From contig NZ_KB233226.1 of the NCBI RefSeq assembly GCF_000314855.2, positions 132,438 through 176,233 on the forward strand: a stretch of 43,796 nt of DNA, in the 5' to 3' direction. The notes under the pieces were generated by a model. It saw only the letters and a list, made by a program, of their open reading frames with translations, was not told where the DNA came from and did no database searches. The stretch's first letter is position 1. Every line of letters starts with the position of its first letter. Made by a program: the position numbers and the translations under genes. Positions 8,665-17,969 of the stretch are shown one piece after another. The DNA comes from Providencia burhodogranariea DSM 19968. GTDB lineage: Bacteria; Pseudomonadota; Gammaproteobacteria; Enterobacterales; Enterobacteriaceae.

Positions 8665-9666
8665 TTACTGGTGATAGTAAGATTGATACCAGTCAACGAA
8701 CGCCTGTACCCCCTGTTCAATAGATACCTGTGGGCGATACCCTGTTACGGTAAATAGATCTTCTGTATCTGCCCAAGTGGTATACACATCACCGGCCTGC
8801 ATAGGTAAAAAGTTTTGAATCGCTTTTTTACCTAACGATTTTTCAAGTGCGACAATAAAGTCAGTCAGCTTCACGGGTTGCCCATTACCTATGTTGTAGA
8901 TACGGTAAGGTGCGCTGCTTTGTGCGGCTGATAAAGAACGATTTTCGGGATCTGCTTGTGGGATTATATCGGAAATACGGATAATTCCTTCCACAATATC
9001 ATCAATAAACGTGAAATCGCGGCTGAGATTGCCGTTATTATAAACATCTATCGGCTCCTCAGCTAAAATCGCTTTGGTAAACTTAAACAATGCCATGTCT
9101 GGGCGGCCCCACGGACCATAGACAGTAAAGAAGCGCAAGCCCGTGGTCGGCAGCTGATAGAGGTGTGAGTAAGAGTGTGCCATCAGCTCATTAGCTTTTT
9201 TGGTTGCTGCATATAATGAGACAGGATGGTCAGTCGACATATCGGTACTAAATGGTGTTTGATCTGTCATGCCATAAACTGAACTCGAAGATGCATAAAC
9301 TAAATGTTTGATTTTGGCTTGACGACAACCTTCAAGAATAGCTAAGTGCCCATTAAGATTGCTATCTGCATAAGCAAAAGGATTTTGGAGTGAATAACGT
9401 ACACCGGCTTGAGCGGCAAGATGTATCACACGATCAAAACCTTCTTGAGTACAAAGTACCACGACTTTCTCACGCTCAGTGATATCAAGTGGAATGAAGC
9501 GGAAATGGGAATATTGTTCGAGAATATGTAAACGAGACTGTTTTAAGCCTTGATCGTAATAAGCATTCATATTGTCGATCCCAACAACTTCATGCCCATT
9601 ATCTAATAAACGCTGACATAATCTAAAACCAATAAAACCTGCACTGCCTGTAACTAAGTATTTCAT
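8665..9666 (-). CDS. UDP-glucuronate 4-epimerase (extended SDR family)
   Basis: This 333-residue NAD-dependent epimerase begins with the Rossmann motif GSAGFIG (residues 7-13), and has the catalytic Ser cluster SSSS (126-129) and the Tyr152-xxx-Lys156 pair in YAATKKANE. The segment IDNMNAYYD and the C-terminal DVYTTWADT are typical of the UDP-glucuronate/UDP-galacturonate branch (known as Gla, Uge, Cap1J or WbnF) rather than of GalE. It should interconvert UDP-GlcA and UDP-GalA, using the product of the adjacent ugd. Substrate choice is inferred from sequence similarity and this pairing; another nucleotide sugar remains possible. It is the first gene of an apparent two-gene transcript. Confidence 0.85.
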   Translation of the reverse strand: MKYLVTGSAGFIGFRLCQRLLDNGHEVVGIDNMNAYYDQGLKQSRLHILEQYSHFRFIPLDITEREKVVVLCTQEGFDRVIHLAAQAGVRYSLQNPFAYADSNLNGHLAILEGCRQAKIKHLVYASSSSVYGMTDQTPFSTDMSTDHPVSLYAATKKANELMAHSYSHLYQLPTTGLRFFTVYGPWGRPDMALFKFTKAILAEEPIDVYNNGNLSRDFTFIDDIVEGIIRISDIIPQADPENRSLSAAQSSAPYRIYNIGNGQPVKLTDFIVALEKSLGKKAIQNFLPMQAGDVYTTWADTEDLFTVTGYRPQVSIEQGVQAFVDWYQSYYHQ

Positions 9667-9770
9667 ATTAATTGTCTTCTAGGGCTGTTGAACTTTGAAG
9701 GTCAATTTTTATTCGAATTAAAAGCGCTTACTTGAGGTAAAAAGAGCAAGGTGAGAGGTTCACCGGCCAG

Positions 9771-9953
9771 TTAGCTCCGCAAGGGGCGCTCAATATCACG
9801 AAAAATCGCTTTTAATCGAACCCAAAGGGCGCTTTTCATTTCCAGCTTGAGTTGGTGTTCATGTTTTTTAACCACTTTAATTAGTGGGCATGATGGATTT
9901 GCTGTTATTTTGATCGGTTTCATGCAGTGAAAATAAGTAGCAAAGAACAACAT
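9771..9953 (-). CDS. Doubtful small ORF, 60 codons
   Basis: A minus-strand frame could encode a basic 60-residue peptide (or 50 residues from an internal ATG) ending in FRDIERPLRS. It lies upstream of the epimerase gene and in the same direction. I recognise no family, and the surrounding region contains decayed genes, so this may be a remnant or chance frame. Confidence 0.2.
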   Translation of the reverse strand: MLFFATYFHCMKPIKITANPSCPLIKVVKKHEHQLKLEMKSALWVRLKAIFRDIERPLRS

Positions 9954-10356
9954 CCCTTGTGTTAATCCATTCTAAAAGCTCAGTATGAGCCGCTCAATAT
10001 GATTCATTTAGTTTACACTCCAACTACTTAATTTTGCATCTATATTAGCGATCATCCGGTAGCTAAGATTTTCTACTGAAAGTTACTCGCGTTTAGAATA
10101 CATTCAAACTAAATTACTTAGGTATATGACCCATAAATGAAGTAATGGTTTTACTTTCGAGAAAATAAAAATGGGATTGAAGGAAAAGTGTAAGAGATGT
10201 GAGTTGTTTCGTAGCAATGTGGATCAATTAAATCGATTTATACTTAATGCCGTAACACACGGAGTATCTTGGGTTGCTATGGGGATTTATATTATTAGAT
10301 ACATTGATCAGTACAACGATCAATACAACTCATTTCTGAAGAGAAAATTGAATATC

Positions 10357-11010
10357 CTACAGGCTTTCCGAAATCGCTCCGGCCATAGCACCGATGGTGT
10401 CCGTATCTCCCCCTTGGTTGGCACAATACATCGCACACGTGATAGGAGCACCTTTCGTTATGTAATATGGCCAGAGCGCACGGAATGAACTCTATCGTAT
10501 CCATACTGGCTCCAATAAAATCATAGAACACGCTTAATGTTGTCAGATAAAGGCATTTGGTTACCGCTCTTCAGCTACAAGTATAGAAAGTTTTTTAAAT
10601 TTAGGGCCATTATGTTTGTTCAATTGCTCAATTTATTGCTAAAAAGAATCGCAGTAGCAATTACAACATCTGACTTATGAATTGAGACTTCAGCTATTTG
10701 ATTGATTTTTATCAATTTATTATGGCCTGCTGCCTAGGTGATACAACCAATACGCGCTATTCATCTTGCTGGTTCAAGTAAAACGGCCAATACTATCCTT
10801 AACAACTTTAATAATATTAGCAGCAATTAGTTCCAATGCCAGTCTAGCGATTGAAATAGGTTATCGTAGAGATCTTTATATGCTAGGGTTTAATTCATCG
10901 TCTTGATACTCTCAGAAGCAATAACTTGACGATGATGCTCAGATAATAGATTGATTGATATCCCAACGATACAGTGACTGTATTCCTACCTAAAAAGATG
11001 ATTTTTAATC
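10357..11010 (-). pseudogene. Degraded ADP-ribosylglycohydrolase (YegU-like)
   Basis: Reading the minus strand in several frames recovers successive pieces of a YegU/DraG-type ADP-ribosylglycohydrolase. Near 10668-10700 there is AEVSIHKSDVVIA (compare the family's THKSDLAVAG); near 10490-10530 FYDFIGASMDTIEFIPCALA (compare VVGAGTSTIESVPCAIA); and at about 10360-10455 CANQGGDTDTIGAMAGAI, which holds the metal-binding aspartates of the family's most conserved motif, followed by a TAG at 10357-10359. Weaker matches upstream (SIGRFT..TSK near 10770-10800, QDDE near 10900) fit the N-terminal half. Stops, at least one frameshift and an internal deletion separate the pieces, so no working enzyme can be made. 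The upper boundary is approximate. Confidence 0.8.
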
Positions 11011-11026
11011 ATCGTGACATGTCACG
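10997..11026. promoter_or_regulatory. Two adjacent palindromes, possible operator
   Basis: GATGATT-TTT-AATCATC (10997-11013) abuts a perfect 14-base palindrome CGTGACATGTCACG (11013-11026). They lie just upstream of the inferred start of the decayed glycohydrolase, so they may be a relic operator for its lost promoter. A hairpin followed by TTTT could alternatively act as a weak rightward terminator. Confidence 0.35.
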
Positions 11027-11379
11027 TTTTATTATTCAAGATTGGTTAAAAGTAACATAATGTTATTCAGTATCAATCTATTACAAAAAAAATATATCGC
11101 TAATATAGAACATGATTAGATAATCAATAATATATGCATGAAATAATTTAAGTTGTTAATAATGCAACAGTTGCAACTCAATTACCCCTCTGACACGGCG
11201 ATAAAAGTGCCTTTATGTAACATCCATAAGCAGTGTCAATAACCTCATAGCACTATTCCATTATTATGTTAATTAGCGTGATCTTATCCACGAAGCTAAC
11301 TCATATCATGGATTGACCTAGGATTTGCGTTTATTCTATTTATAGTGGGTTTTATTATTAATCTGAAATGAGGTAAATC

Positions 11380-11808
11380 ATGCAAGTTTCTGCTCGTAAC
11401 CAATTAACTGGTACTGTTAGCATCGTTAAAGAAGGCGCTGTTAATAATGAAGTCGTTTTATCTTTAGGTAATGGCGAAGAACTGACAACCGTGATTACCC
11501 GTGAAAGCTGCAAAGCATTAGGGCTAGTTGTTGGAAAAGAAGCTGTCGCAATCATTAAAGCGCCTTGGGTCGTTTTAGCAAAACCCGACTGTGGCTTACA
11601 GTTTTCAGCTCGTAACCAATTTAGTGGCAAAATCAGCAATATCATTGAAGGCGCAGTCAACAGTACAGTACATTTAGTCACTGACAAAGGTGTTGAACTA
11701 ACAGCGATCATTACCAATGAAAGCCTTGAAGATATGGCGCTAACCAAAGGTGTCGAAATCACTGCACTGATTAAAGCGTCAAGTGTGATCCTTGCAACAC
11801 GCAAATAA
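11380..11808 (+). CDS. Molybdate-binding protein with two Mop/TOBE domains (ModG-like)
   Basis: This 142-residue cytoplasmic protein consists of two tandem Mop (TOBE) domains at residues 4-66 and 76-138. Both start SARNQ(L/F)(T/S)GK/T and share the I..GAVN...V pattern that binds molybdate or tungstate at subunit interfaces. The length and two-domain form match ModG, a molybdate storage/homeostasis protein described in Azotobacter; there is no DNA-binding domain as in ModE. A role in molybdate buffering fits a neighbourhood of formate dehydrogenase and its maturation genes, since that enzyme uses a molybdenum cofactor. It stands alone with its own terminator. The function is inferred from family. 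Confidence 0.88.
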   Translation: MQVSARNQLTGTVSIVKEGAVNNEVVLSLGNGEELTTVITRESCKALGLVVGKEAVAIIKAPWVVLAKPDCGLQFSARNQFSGKISNIIEGAVNSTVHLVTDKGVELTAIITNESLEDMALTKGVEITALIKASSVILATRK

Positions 11809-11832
11809 TCCACTTTAATTTATAAAAAACAA

Positions 11833-11854
11833 AAGGCGGGAATACTCCCGCCTT
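11833..11854 (+). terminator. Rho-independent terminator of the Mop gene
   Basis: A nine-base-pair GC-rich stem (AAGGCGGGA/TCCCGCCTT) with an ATAC loop begins 25 bases after the stop codon and is followed by a T-rich run (ctttat). A-rich sequence precedes it, so it could also work leftward for transcripts entering from the membrane enzyme gene. Confidence 0.85.
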
Positions 11855-11890
11855 CTTTATCATTTAACACTCAATCATCATTCTTTATTA

Positions 11891-13549
11891 CTACTCAACA
11901 ATAGCTTTAGTCGCGGCATTGAGTTCTTGATAAATATAGTGTCGATAACTGTCTAATAATTGTTTATCTTCACAATCATCTAATTTCCCATCACATAAAT
12001 GCCGCATCTTGATATTTGCCTCATAGAAAGGCGAAACTTTTAGATTCGCACGCTCTAATAGAATACCACCAAGAAATGCAATATCAGTCAAATTACCTGT
12101 TTTGATACTAGTGCCTAGTTTAAGGTTATCACGCAGTGTAAATTGAGTAATAAACGCAGGAGATGAAAACTCAGATTGGTATTTATTCAAGCTGATCCCC
12201 GGCTGATGGTCACCAAAATATAAAAACATCAATGGGCGTTGTCGTTTAGAAATAAACTCAGCAAAATCACGTATCGCATTATCAGATGCAACAATTTTTT
12301 CCATATAGTGGCTAAATTTACCAGCTGAATCCGCGTTTTCTAATTTGCCTTTCAAGCCATAATCATCACTGTGTGTTTCTTTATAAGGGCCATGTTCATA
12401 CATCGTTAGTGAGAAGATAAAGACTGGTTTATCTGTCTCTTTAGCTAAAATCTCTTTAGCATATTTCAGCATGTCATCAGTGCTGATAGTCCATAAGTTA
12501 TCTTGTAATTTCCCCGGATAACCCAGCTCTTGCGGTTGAATAATTCGATCGACACCCAACATTTCATAGGCATGCCCAGAGTGATAGGCTCCACGATTAA
12601 ATGGTGTCAAAACAACGGTATAATAACCGTTAGCTTTCATCTCTTTAAACAAGCTGTTATTGAGATGATCGACAATGAAATAGAATACGCCACTTTTCTG
12701 TGCACCAAAATCATCGCTATTTAGCCCTGTGAGTGCGGCAAACTCAGATAACCATGTCCCACCACCAAAGGTTTGTACTCGCATTCGACTATGAGCAGTT
12801 AAGTCATTATCTTGTTGGAACATAAACAGATTAGGCAGCTTTGTTCCTTCAGGTAATTTGTAGACATCCGGATTAACAGTCGATTCTTGCAATAGCAATA
12901 AAATATCAGGTTTCTCTAAAGCTTCTGCTGCGGGTAATGATACCGAAGCCGCTTTATGTACAAAGTAATCTGATGAGCCTTTGAATTGTGGCGACTGATA
13001 GGTTGAATTTTGCGCCGACATGACTAAGTTAGTCACAGTACCTCGGCCTTTTGGTAAGGTATTGGTCCACTCGCTGTAGTAATGTGACGCGGCAAAACTC
13101 GCGCCAAAATAGCCACCAAGACCTAATATCACACCAATCAACCGCAAAGCAAATGATTTTCTTGGGCGAAGTAAACGCCAACTTAATACACCATTTATCA
13201 CTAATAAGATCAGTAACCCAATTAATGCAACACCCGCCAGCCAATAATGACTCAAAGTGCCCATGTTTGAGGTATCAGTCATTATATTGATATCTGAATA
13301 AAATAACTGCTCTTTGTAATAGTGGACTTTAAGTTGATTGATGAACTTAATAATGATGAACAACGTACTGGTAACAACCGCAGAAAAAAGCCATCTGGCA
13401 GTGATAATAGAGAGAAAACCAAAAATTACCGCGTAGACACCAATCGAAACTAAAGCGGGGTAAATCACACTACTTTTTTCAAAAACTAAAAAGAGGGAAG
13501 CGATTAAAATCACAACCAGATAAACAGCAGAAAACACACTTTTCTTCAT
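11891..13549 (-). CDS. Membrane sulfatase-fold transferase, LTA synthase / OpgB-like
   Basis: This inner-membrane protein of about 552 residues has four or five N-terminal transmembrane segments (within residues 1-155) and a large periplasmic alkaline-phosphatase-fold domain. Visible active-site parts are the metal-binding Glu in LLLLQEST, the probable catalytic Thr in TFGGGTWLSEF and the metal-binding Asp-His in YFGDHQPG. These place it with LtaS/OpgB-type enzymes that transfer phosphoglycerol from phosphatidylglycerol, perhaps to periplasmic glucans or other envelope polymers. Substrate is not deducible, and a phosphoethanolamine transferase role is possible. An in-frame GTG at 13561 could add four residues; neither start has a strong ribosome site. 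No partner gene is adjacent. Confidence 0.8.
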   Translation of the reverse strand: MKKSVFSAVYLVVILIASLFLVFEKSSVIYPALVSIGVYAVIFGFLSIITARWLFSAVVTSTLFIIIKFINQLKVHYYKEQLFYSDINIMTDTSNMGTLSHYWLAGVALIGLLILLVINGVLSWRLLRPRKSFALRLIGVILGLGGYFGASFAASHYYSEWTNTLPKGRGTVTNLVMSAQNSTYQSPQFKGSSDYFVHKAASVSLPAAEALEKPDILLLLQESTVNPDVYKLPEGTKLPNLFMFQQDNDLTAHSRMRVQTFGGGTWLSEFAALTGLNSDDFGAQKSGVFYFIVDHLNNSLFKEMKANGYYTVVLTPFNRGAYHSGHAYEMLGVDRIIQPQELGYPGKLQDNLWTISTDDMLKYAKEILAKETDKPVFIFSLTMYEHGPYKETHSDDYGLKGKLENADSAGKFSHYMEKIVASDNAIRDFAEFISKRQRPLMFLYFGDHQPGISLNKYQSEFSSPAFITQFTLRDNLKLGTSIKTGNLTDIAFLGGILLERANLKVSPFYEANIKMRHLCDGKLDDCEDKQLLDSYRHYIYQELNAATKAIVE

Positions 13550-13754
13550 CAGGTTTACCACAAAATAAATAAGTACCGATAGCCTTGATTATATAAAGAC
13601 CACCACAAAACTTTCTTATCACTATTTATACTTGTCATACTTCTATTTGCATGGTGGTTAGCTATGTTCAGTTGATTGAGTCATTGTGTTTATCTATCCC
13701 CCTCACCGAACTGCTCTTATCTCTTACATGCAAATCGAATTATTAAAAGTTAAA

Positions 13755-15623
13755 CTATTCGGCAAAAATGCCTTTATCACGTAAAAAGTGCCCATCACCT
13801 TTACGTCTTATAAAACCACTTTTATCGAAAAATTCGAGGATTTGGATAGCCAGTTTACGGCCAATACCCAGTTCATTACGAAAATCAGCTGCGTAAATAA
13901 CCCCTTTATCTTCGCAATAATGCAAAATAAGTTCAGCAAATTGTTTCATCTGTTCACTGCTATAATAACGGTCACGTACGATGGCTGTGACAAGACCCAT
14001 TTGAGCCGCTTTTTTCATCATGCGCCGTAATATATCCTCTTCGTAATCCGTTTCGGTTGCAAGGTCGCGAACCCACCAAGCATCTACTCTAGGAAATAGC
14101 GCCACGACTTTTTGCCAAATCTGCTGTTGTTCAGCATCAAAAACTAATCCATGTTGTGGCATATGTAGCCAGCCTCGGGTCTGCTTGATACTTCCATCAT
14201 CAATGAGTTCACTAATCAGTTTAAAGACTAATGGTTCGCTCATTGTGGGTAATGCCATTCGCTTTAATCGAGCCTTACTGACACCAATTTGATCGCTGTG
14301 AATTTCATGAAAATTTTCTAATGTTTGTATCAGTCGCCCTTTAGCCATTTGTGCTTTAAAGGCAGATAACACCAAATCGCCCACACGGACTAACTCAACC
14401 CGAGTAAGCAATTGTTCAAGAGCCGGTGAGGTTAACTGACGAGACCAACCATAACTGTTTAAATCAAGCTCCCCACGCGGAAGTTGTAATTTCAAAGAGG
14501 TTAATTCGTCTGTCGCTTCACAAAGATGGCATAGCCAATCAATAAATTCAGGTAATCTTTTACCTCTACGCGGTGAAGTTAAGCGAATAACTCTTGCTGA
14601 TGCCAATGTTTCTCGGGCACTGATATCACGAACGATTAGCCGGTCATTATCGACCAACCATAACGGCGTATCTAAGATCAATTCAGCTAACTGTGGAGTT
14701 TCACCCGGTTCCGTTAACAATGACACACGGCCTGTAATATGACTAGCACCATGATACAAATGGACAGGCTGCCAATGTTTGATAATCGAGTCACATTGTA
14801 ACTCCACTATCACCCGAATTGCCGCAGCAAAAGGTTGATGAGATAACAGCCAGTCTCCACGAGAGACATTTTCTTTATCAATATCACCCACAAGATTTAG
14901 CGCAACACGATCGCCCGCCTGAGCCATCTCAGCTTGCTGATTCTGGCGATGAATACCCCTGACTCTAACCGATGAATCAGCTCCGGTTAACCATAATGAT
15001 TCACCCATCGAAACTTGCCCTGCAAGCGCCGTTCCTGTAACAACTATCCCTGCGCCTTTAACATGAAATACGCGGTCAATCGCCAATCGAAAACGTTGCT
15101 GTTTATTTTGATGATCGGTGGATTGTTGATGACTTTGTTGCAGATACACACGTAATGGTTCAATACCTTTTCCATCGGTCGCTGAGGTAATAAAAAGTGC
15201 AGCATCAGGCCAACCTTGGCGATGAATTTCAGCATTAACTTGTTCAGTCACCTCAGAAATTCGTGCTTCATCAACCCTGTCTGCTTTAGTCAAAACCACA
15301 GTAATATTAGGACAGCCCGCAAGGCGTAAAATTGCTAAGTGTTCTAGCGTTTGCGCCATCACACCATCATCACATGCAACCACCAGCAGAGCATGATTAA
15401 TTCCACCAACTCCTGCCAACATATTACCTAAGAATTTTTCATGTCCCGGAACATCAATAAATCCGATAGCACTACCATCTTGCTGGGGCCAATAGGCATA
15501 ACCCAAATCGATGGTCATTCCACGTTTTTTTTCTTCAGGTAAATGTGCGGTATTTACCCCCGTAATGGCCTGAATTAAAGATGTTTTGCCATGATCAACA
15601 TGGCCAGCAGTAGCGAAAATCAT
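13755..15623 (-). CDS. selB: Selenocysteine-specific elongation factor SelB
   Basis: This 622-residue EF-Tu-like GTPase delivers Sec-tRNA(Sec) to UGA codons marked by a SECIS hairpin. The GTPase domain shows [10 protein letters not shown] (G1), DVPGHE (G3) and TKAD (G4), followed by two beta-barrel domains. The C-terminal part (about residues 370-622) has the four winged-helix domains that bind the SECIS RNA, ending near [12 protein letters not shown]. The start codon overlaps the selA stop by four bases (ATGA), showing translational coupling. A target is present in this window: fdoG, with its UGA at 27144-27146. E. coli SelB has 614 residues, so the length is normal. Confidence 0.97.
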   Translation of the reverse strand: MIFATAGHVDHGKTSLIQAITGVNTAHLPEEKKRGMTIDLGYAYWPQQDGSAIGFIDVPGHEKFLGNMLAGVGGINHALLVVACDDGVMAQTLEHLAILRLAGCPNITVVLTKADRVDEARISEVTEQVNAEIHRQGWPDAALFITSATDGKGIEPLRVYLQQSHQQSTDHQNKQQRFRLAIDRVFHVKGAGIVVTGTALAGQVSMGESLWLTGADSSVRVRGIHRQNQQAEMAQAGDRVALNLVGDIDKENVSRGDWLLSHQPFAAAIRVIVELQCDSIIKHWQPVHLYHGASHITGRVSLLTEPGETPQLAELILDTPLWLVDNDRLIVRDISARETLASARVIRLTSPRRGKRLPEFIDWLCHLCEATDELTSLKLQLPRGELDLNSYGWSRQLTSPALEQLLTRVELVRVGDLVLSAFKAQMAKGRLIQTLENFHEIHSDQIGVSKARLKRMALPTMSEPLVFKLISELIDDGSIKQTRGWLHMPQHGLVFDAEQQQIWQKVVALFPRVDAWWVRDLATETDYEEDILRRMMKKAAQMGLVTAIVRDRYYSSEQMKQFAELILHYCEDKGVIYAADFRNELGIGRKLAIQILEFFDKSGFIRRKGDGHFLRDKGIFAE

Positions 15624-17011
15624 GAAAGTAGTACCTGCAATAGCGCATGTTCATCATCTAAACAACGAAGATCTAACCATAACTTGCCCTCTTTGACTCG
15701 GCCTATAACGGGTTGTGCGGATTGACGCCAACGAGCAGCCAGTAGAGCAAGTGAGTTTCCTCGTCCATCAAAAGGCATGAAGGTCACGGCATAACTCGGT
15801 AGTCGGTCAATAGGCAATGAGCCACTGCCTATTTGAGATAAGCAAGGTTCCATTTCAACCACAAACTTATCGCCGTAGAAGGCTTGCAAAGGCACAATAA
15901 GACGTTCTGCTTGCGTTTTTACTTCATCAGCACTGCGAGTTAACCAACGTAATGTTGGTAATTCAGTCACCAATTTTTCTGGTGTCAGATACAGTTTCAA
16001 TGTGGCTTCAAGCGCTGCTAAGGTCATCTTATCCGCACGTAAGGCGCGTTTAAGTGGATGCTTTTGAATCGCCTCAATCCATTTTTTCTTGCCAAGAATA
16101 ATCCCAGCCTGCGGTCCACCAAGTAACTTGTCACCCGAAATAGAGACCAAATCAATACCTTGTGATAAATAGGTTTGAGGCATTGGTTCGGCAGGTAATC
16201 CATAGACTGTCATATCAATCATTGAGCCGCTGCCTAAATCAATGGCTGTCGGCAACTGGTGCTGGCTGCCCAATTGCGCCAATTCAGTACTTTCAACTTC
16301 AGCAGTAAAGCCTTCAATACTATAGTTACTGGTATGTACCTTCATCAATAATGTGGTTTGATCATTGATAGCATTGGCATAATCACGTAAGTGAGTGCGG
16401 TTAGTGGTTCCGACCTCAACAAGTTGACAGCCTGCTTGCGCCATTACATCAGGTACCCGAAAAGCGCCGCCAATTTCCACCAGCTCACCACGTGAAACAA
16501 TAACTTGCCCACCTTGAGCCACTGTAGCTAAAAGCAATAATACGGCAGCTGCATTGTTATTCACTATGCAAGCGTCTTCTGCTCCGGTCAGTTGGCATAA
16601 TAAGTCTGCTAACGCGCGATCACGATGCCCTCGAGTTGCACCATCAAGTGAATATTCCAATGTAACAGGCGAACTCATTACTTTGTTAACCGCAAGAATG
16701 GCCGATTTAGCCATCACTGCACGACCAAGATTGGTATGCAATACTGTCCCCGAGAGATTAAACACGGGTTTTAATGCGCTTTCTTGCAAAGCAGCATGGC
16801 GACGAGTTAACTCAGCCAACCAATCATTATGCCAACTCGGTAATTGCTCATGTTGTTGAATAAATTCACGTGCTTGCTGCTGCATATCACGCAACTGTTC
16901 AGTCACCCAATGATGCCCTGATTCAACAACAAATATCTGAACTTCATCAAGCTGTAGCAATTTATCGATAGCAGGAAGCTGACGATATAGAGCCGCGTTA
17001 GAGTCTGCCAT
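15620..17011 (-). CDS. selA: L-seryl-tRNA(Sec) selenium transferase
   Basis: This 463-residue PLP enzyme converts Ser-tRNA(Sec) to Sec-tRNA(Sec) using selenophosphate. The PLP-binding lysine lies in [13 protein letters not shown], and other conserved blocks are [34 protein letters not shown] and [13 protein letters not shown]. The length equals that of E. coli SelA. It lies between fdhE (22 bases upstream) and selB (4-base overlap), forming an fdhE-selA-selB cluster; in E. coli fdhE instead follows fdoGHI and selAB is separate. The grouping here links the selenium insertion machinery directly to formate dehydrogenase maturation. Confidence 0.97.
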   Translation of the reverse strand: MADSNAALYRQLPAIDKLLQLDEVQIFVVESGHHWVTEQLRDMQQQAREFIQQHEQLPSWHNDWLAELTRRHAALQESALKPVFNLSGTVLHTNLGRAVMAKSAILAVNKVMSSPVTLEYSLDGATRGHRDRALADLLCQLTGAEDACIVNNNAAAVLLLLATVAQGGQVIVSRGELVEIGGAFRVPDVMAQAGCQLVEVGTTNRTHLRDYANAINDQTTLLMKVHTSNYSIEGFTAEVESTELAQLGSQHQLPTAIDLGSGSMIDMTVYGLPAEPMPQTYLSQGIDLVSISGDKLLGGPQAGIILGKKKWIEAIQKHPLKRALRADKMTLAALEATLKLYLTPEKLVTELPTLRWLTRSADEVKTQAERLIVPLQAFYGDKFVVEMEPCLSQIGSGSLPIDRLPSYAVTFMPFDGRGNSLALLAARWRQSAQPVIGRVKEGKLWLDLRCLDDEHALLQVLLS

Positions 17012-17033
17012 CGTGATTACTCTCTTTTATTAA

Positions 17034-17969
17034 CTATTTTTCGCCGGGAAACAGAAACGGGTTGATGCTGCTGCGCGCAAAACCTTCATCTTCCATACGA
17101 GCATCAAGAATGATGGAGGCTAAATCATCAGCGACCGCTTCAACTTGCGCATCTTTTTCTTGATAAAGGATTTTCAGATAACTACCACAATCACCACAAC
17201 TTTCTGCTTTCACCGCTGCATTTTCATCATCAAGTGACCAATAGTTAAGATCACGAGTCTGCTCACAGTTGCTGCATTTTACACGCACCATATGCCATTC
17301 AGTTTCACAGAGGTTACAGTGCAAATAACGTAAGCCTTGTGATGAACCGATCTGGACAACACTGGAAACAGGCATGCTGTTACAAACTGGACAGAAGTGA
17401 CGATGATCACCGTGTTCTGCACGCGCTTTACCGGGGATTTGTGCCGCCATTTGCGCCCAATAAACAGATAATGCAGCCCAGACAAACATCGATTTATCCG
17501 CTGGAACTTTTTCAAATTGCTCGCTAAGTAACGCTGAAGCCATTTCTTCGAGTTCGTTATCAGACGCTTTGTCTAAATTCTCTAATGCTGGGCGTACTGA
17601 CTCAGGTACTACAGGCAATAGTTCTGCGATAATAGAATGTAGAATTTTGTGCCAATGTGCGGTACGAGGGAACGTTTTCGCATCAAGAGGTGGGTTATTT
17701 GTCACCATTGCGCGTTCTAGAACTGCATTCATATCAATTTTTAGTGGGTTATCATGTTGTGCGTTATTCTGTGCAGTGGCGACTTCCGCTGCAAAATTAA
17801 GATAATCTGCAAAAGGATGCTCGCCTGCCCCCAGTTTTTTTAATCTTTCAGCACGTCGTTGATACAAGCTTTTCAGATTAGGGAATAAAACTGGAGGAAT
17901 AAAACCGATACCTTTTTCTTTTAATCTTTCTTGCCCTAGATCTTCTTTAGGGACGATACGAATACCCAT
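17034..17969 (-). CDS. fdhE: Formate dehydrogenase maturation protein FdhE
   Basis: This 311-residue cytoplasmic iron-binding protein is needed for activity of the respiratory formate dehydrogenases, where it interacts with the catalytic subunits before or during export. The C-terminal half has the four characteristic cysteine pairs: [22 protein letters not shown] and CGDCGSYLK (rubredoxin-like knuckles). The end, [12 protein letters not shown], is almost the same as in E. coli FdhE. An AGAGAG ribosome site lies upstream of the ATG. It appears to be the first gene of a transcript with selA and selB. The long AT-rich region upstream (17970-18853) must carry its promoter. Confidence 0.97.
   Translation of the reverse strand: MGIRIVPKEDLGQERLKEKGIGFIPPVLFPNLKSLYQRRAERLKKLGAGEHPFADYLNFAAEVATAQNNAQHDNPLKIDMNAVLERAMVTNNPPLDAKTFPRTAHWHKILHSIIAELLPVVPESVRPALENLDKASDNELEEMASALLSEQFEKVPADKSMFVWAALSVYWAQMAAQIPGKARAEHGDHRHFCPVCNSMPVSSVVQIGSSQGLRYLHCNLCETEWHMVRVKCSNCEQTRDLNYWSLDDENAAVKAESCGDCGSYLKILYQEKDAQVEAVADDLASIILDARMEDEGFARSSINPFLFPGEK

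Larger units (their letters stand above)
9667..11379. other. Gene-poor, decaying intergenic region
   Basis: This stretch of 1.7 kb has no convincing intact gene. It holds a degraded ADP-ribosylglycohydrolase (about 10357-11010, minus strand), two adjacent palindromes (10997-11026), a doubtful 60-codon frame (9771-9953, minus) and the promoter region of the Mop-type gene. The rest is AT-rich sequence broken by stops in all frames, consistent with an old deletion or decay site. Confidence 0.6.

Noticed and set aside
10095-10126. Another ERIC-end fragment
   Set aside because: The similarity (ATTCAAACTAAATTACTTAGG) is short, gapped and AT-rich; it cannot be told from chance by eye.
10171-10488. 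A 105-codon plus-strand open frame
   Set aside because: Its second half runs antisense through the most conserved motif of the decayed glycohydrolase, and the first half resembles no family I know; the frame is probably open by chance.
10540-10570. JUMPstart/ops element for polysaccharide transcription
   Set aside because: GAGCGGTAACC on the minus strand is only a partial match to GGCGGTAGC, and it lies inside the decayed glycohydrolase.
11086-11125. ModE operator upstream of the Mop gene
   Set aside because: ATCGCTAATATAG resembles a half-site, but with an extra base and no symmetric partner.
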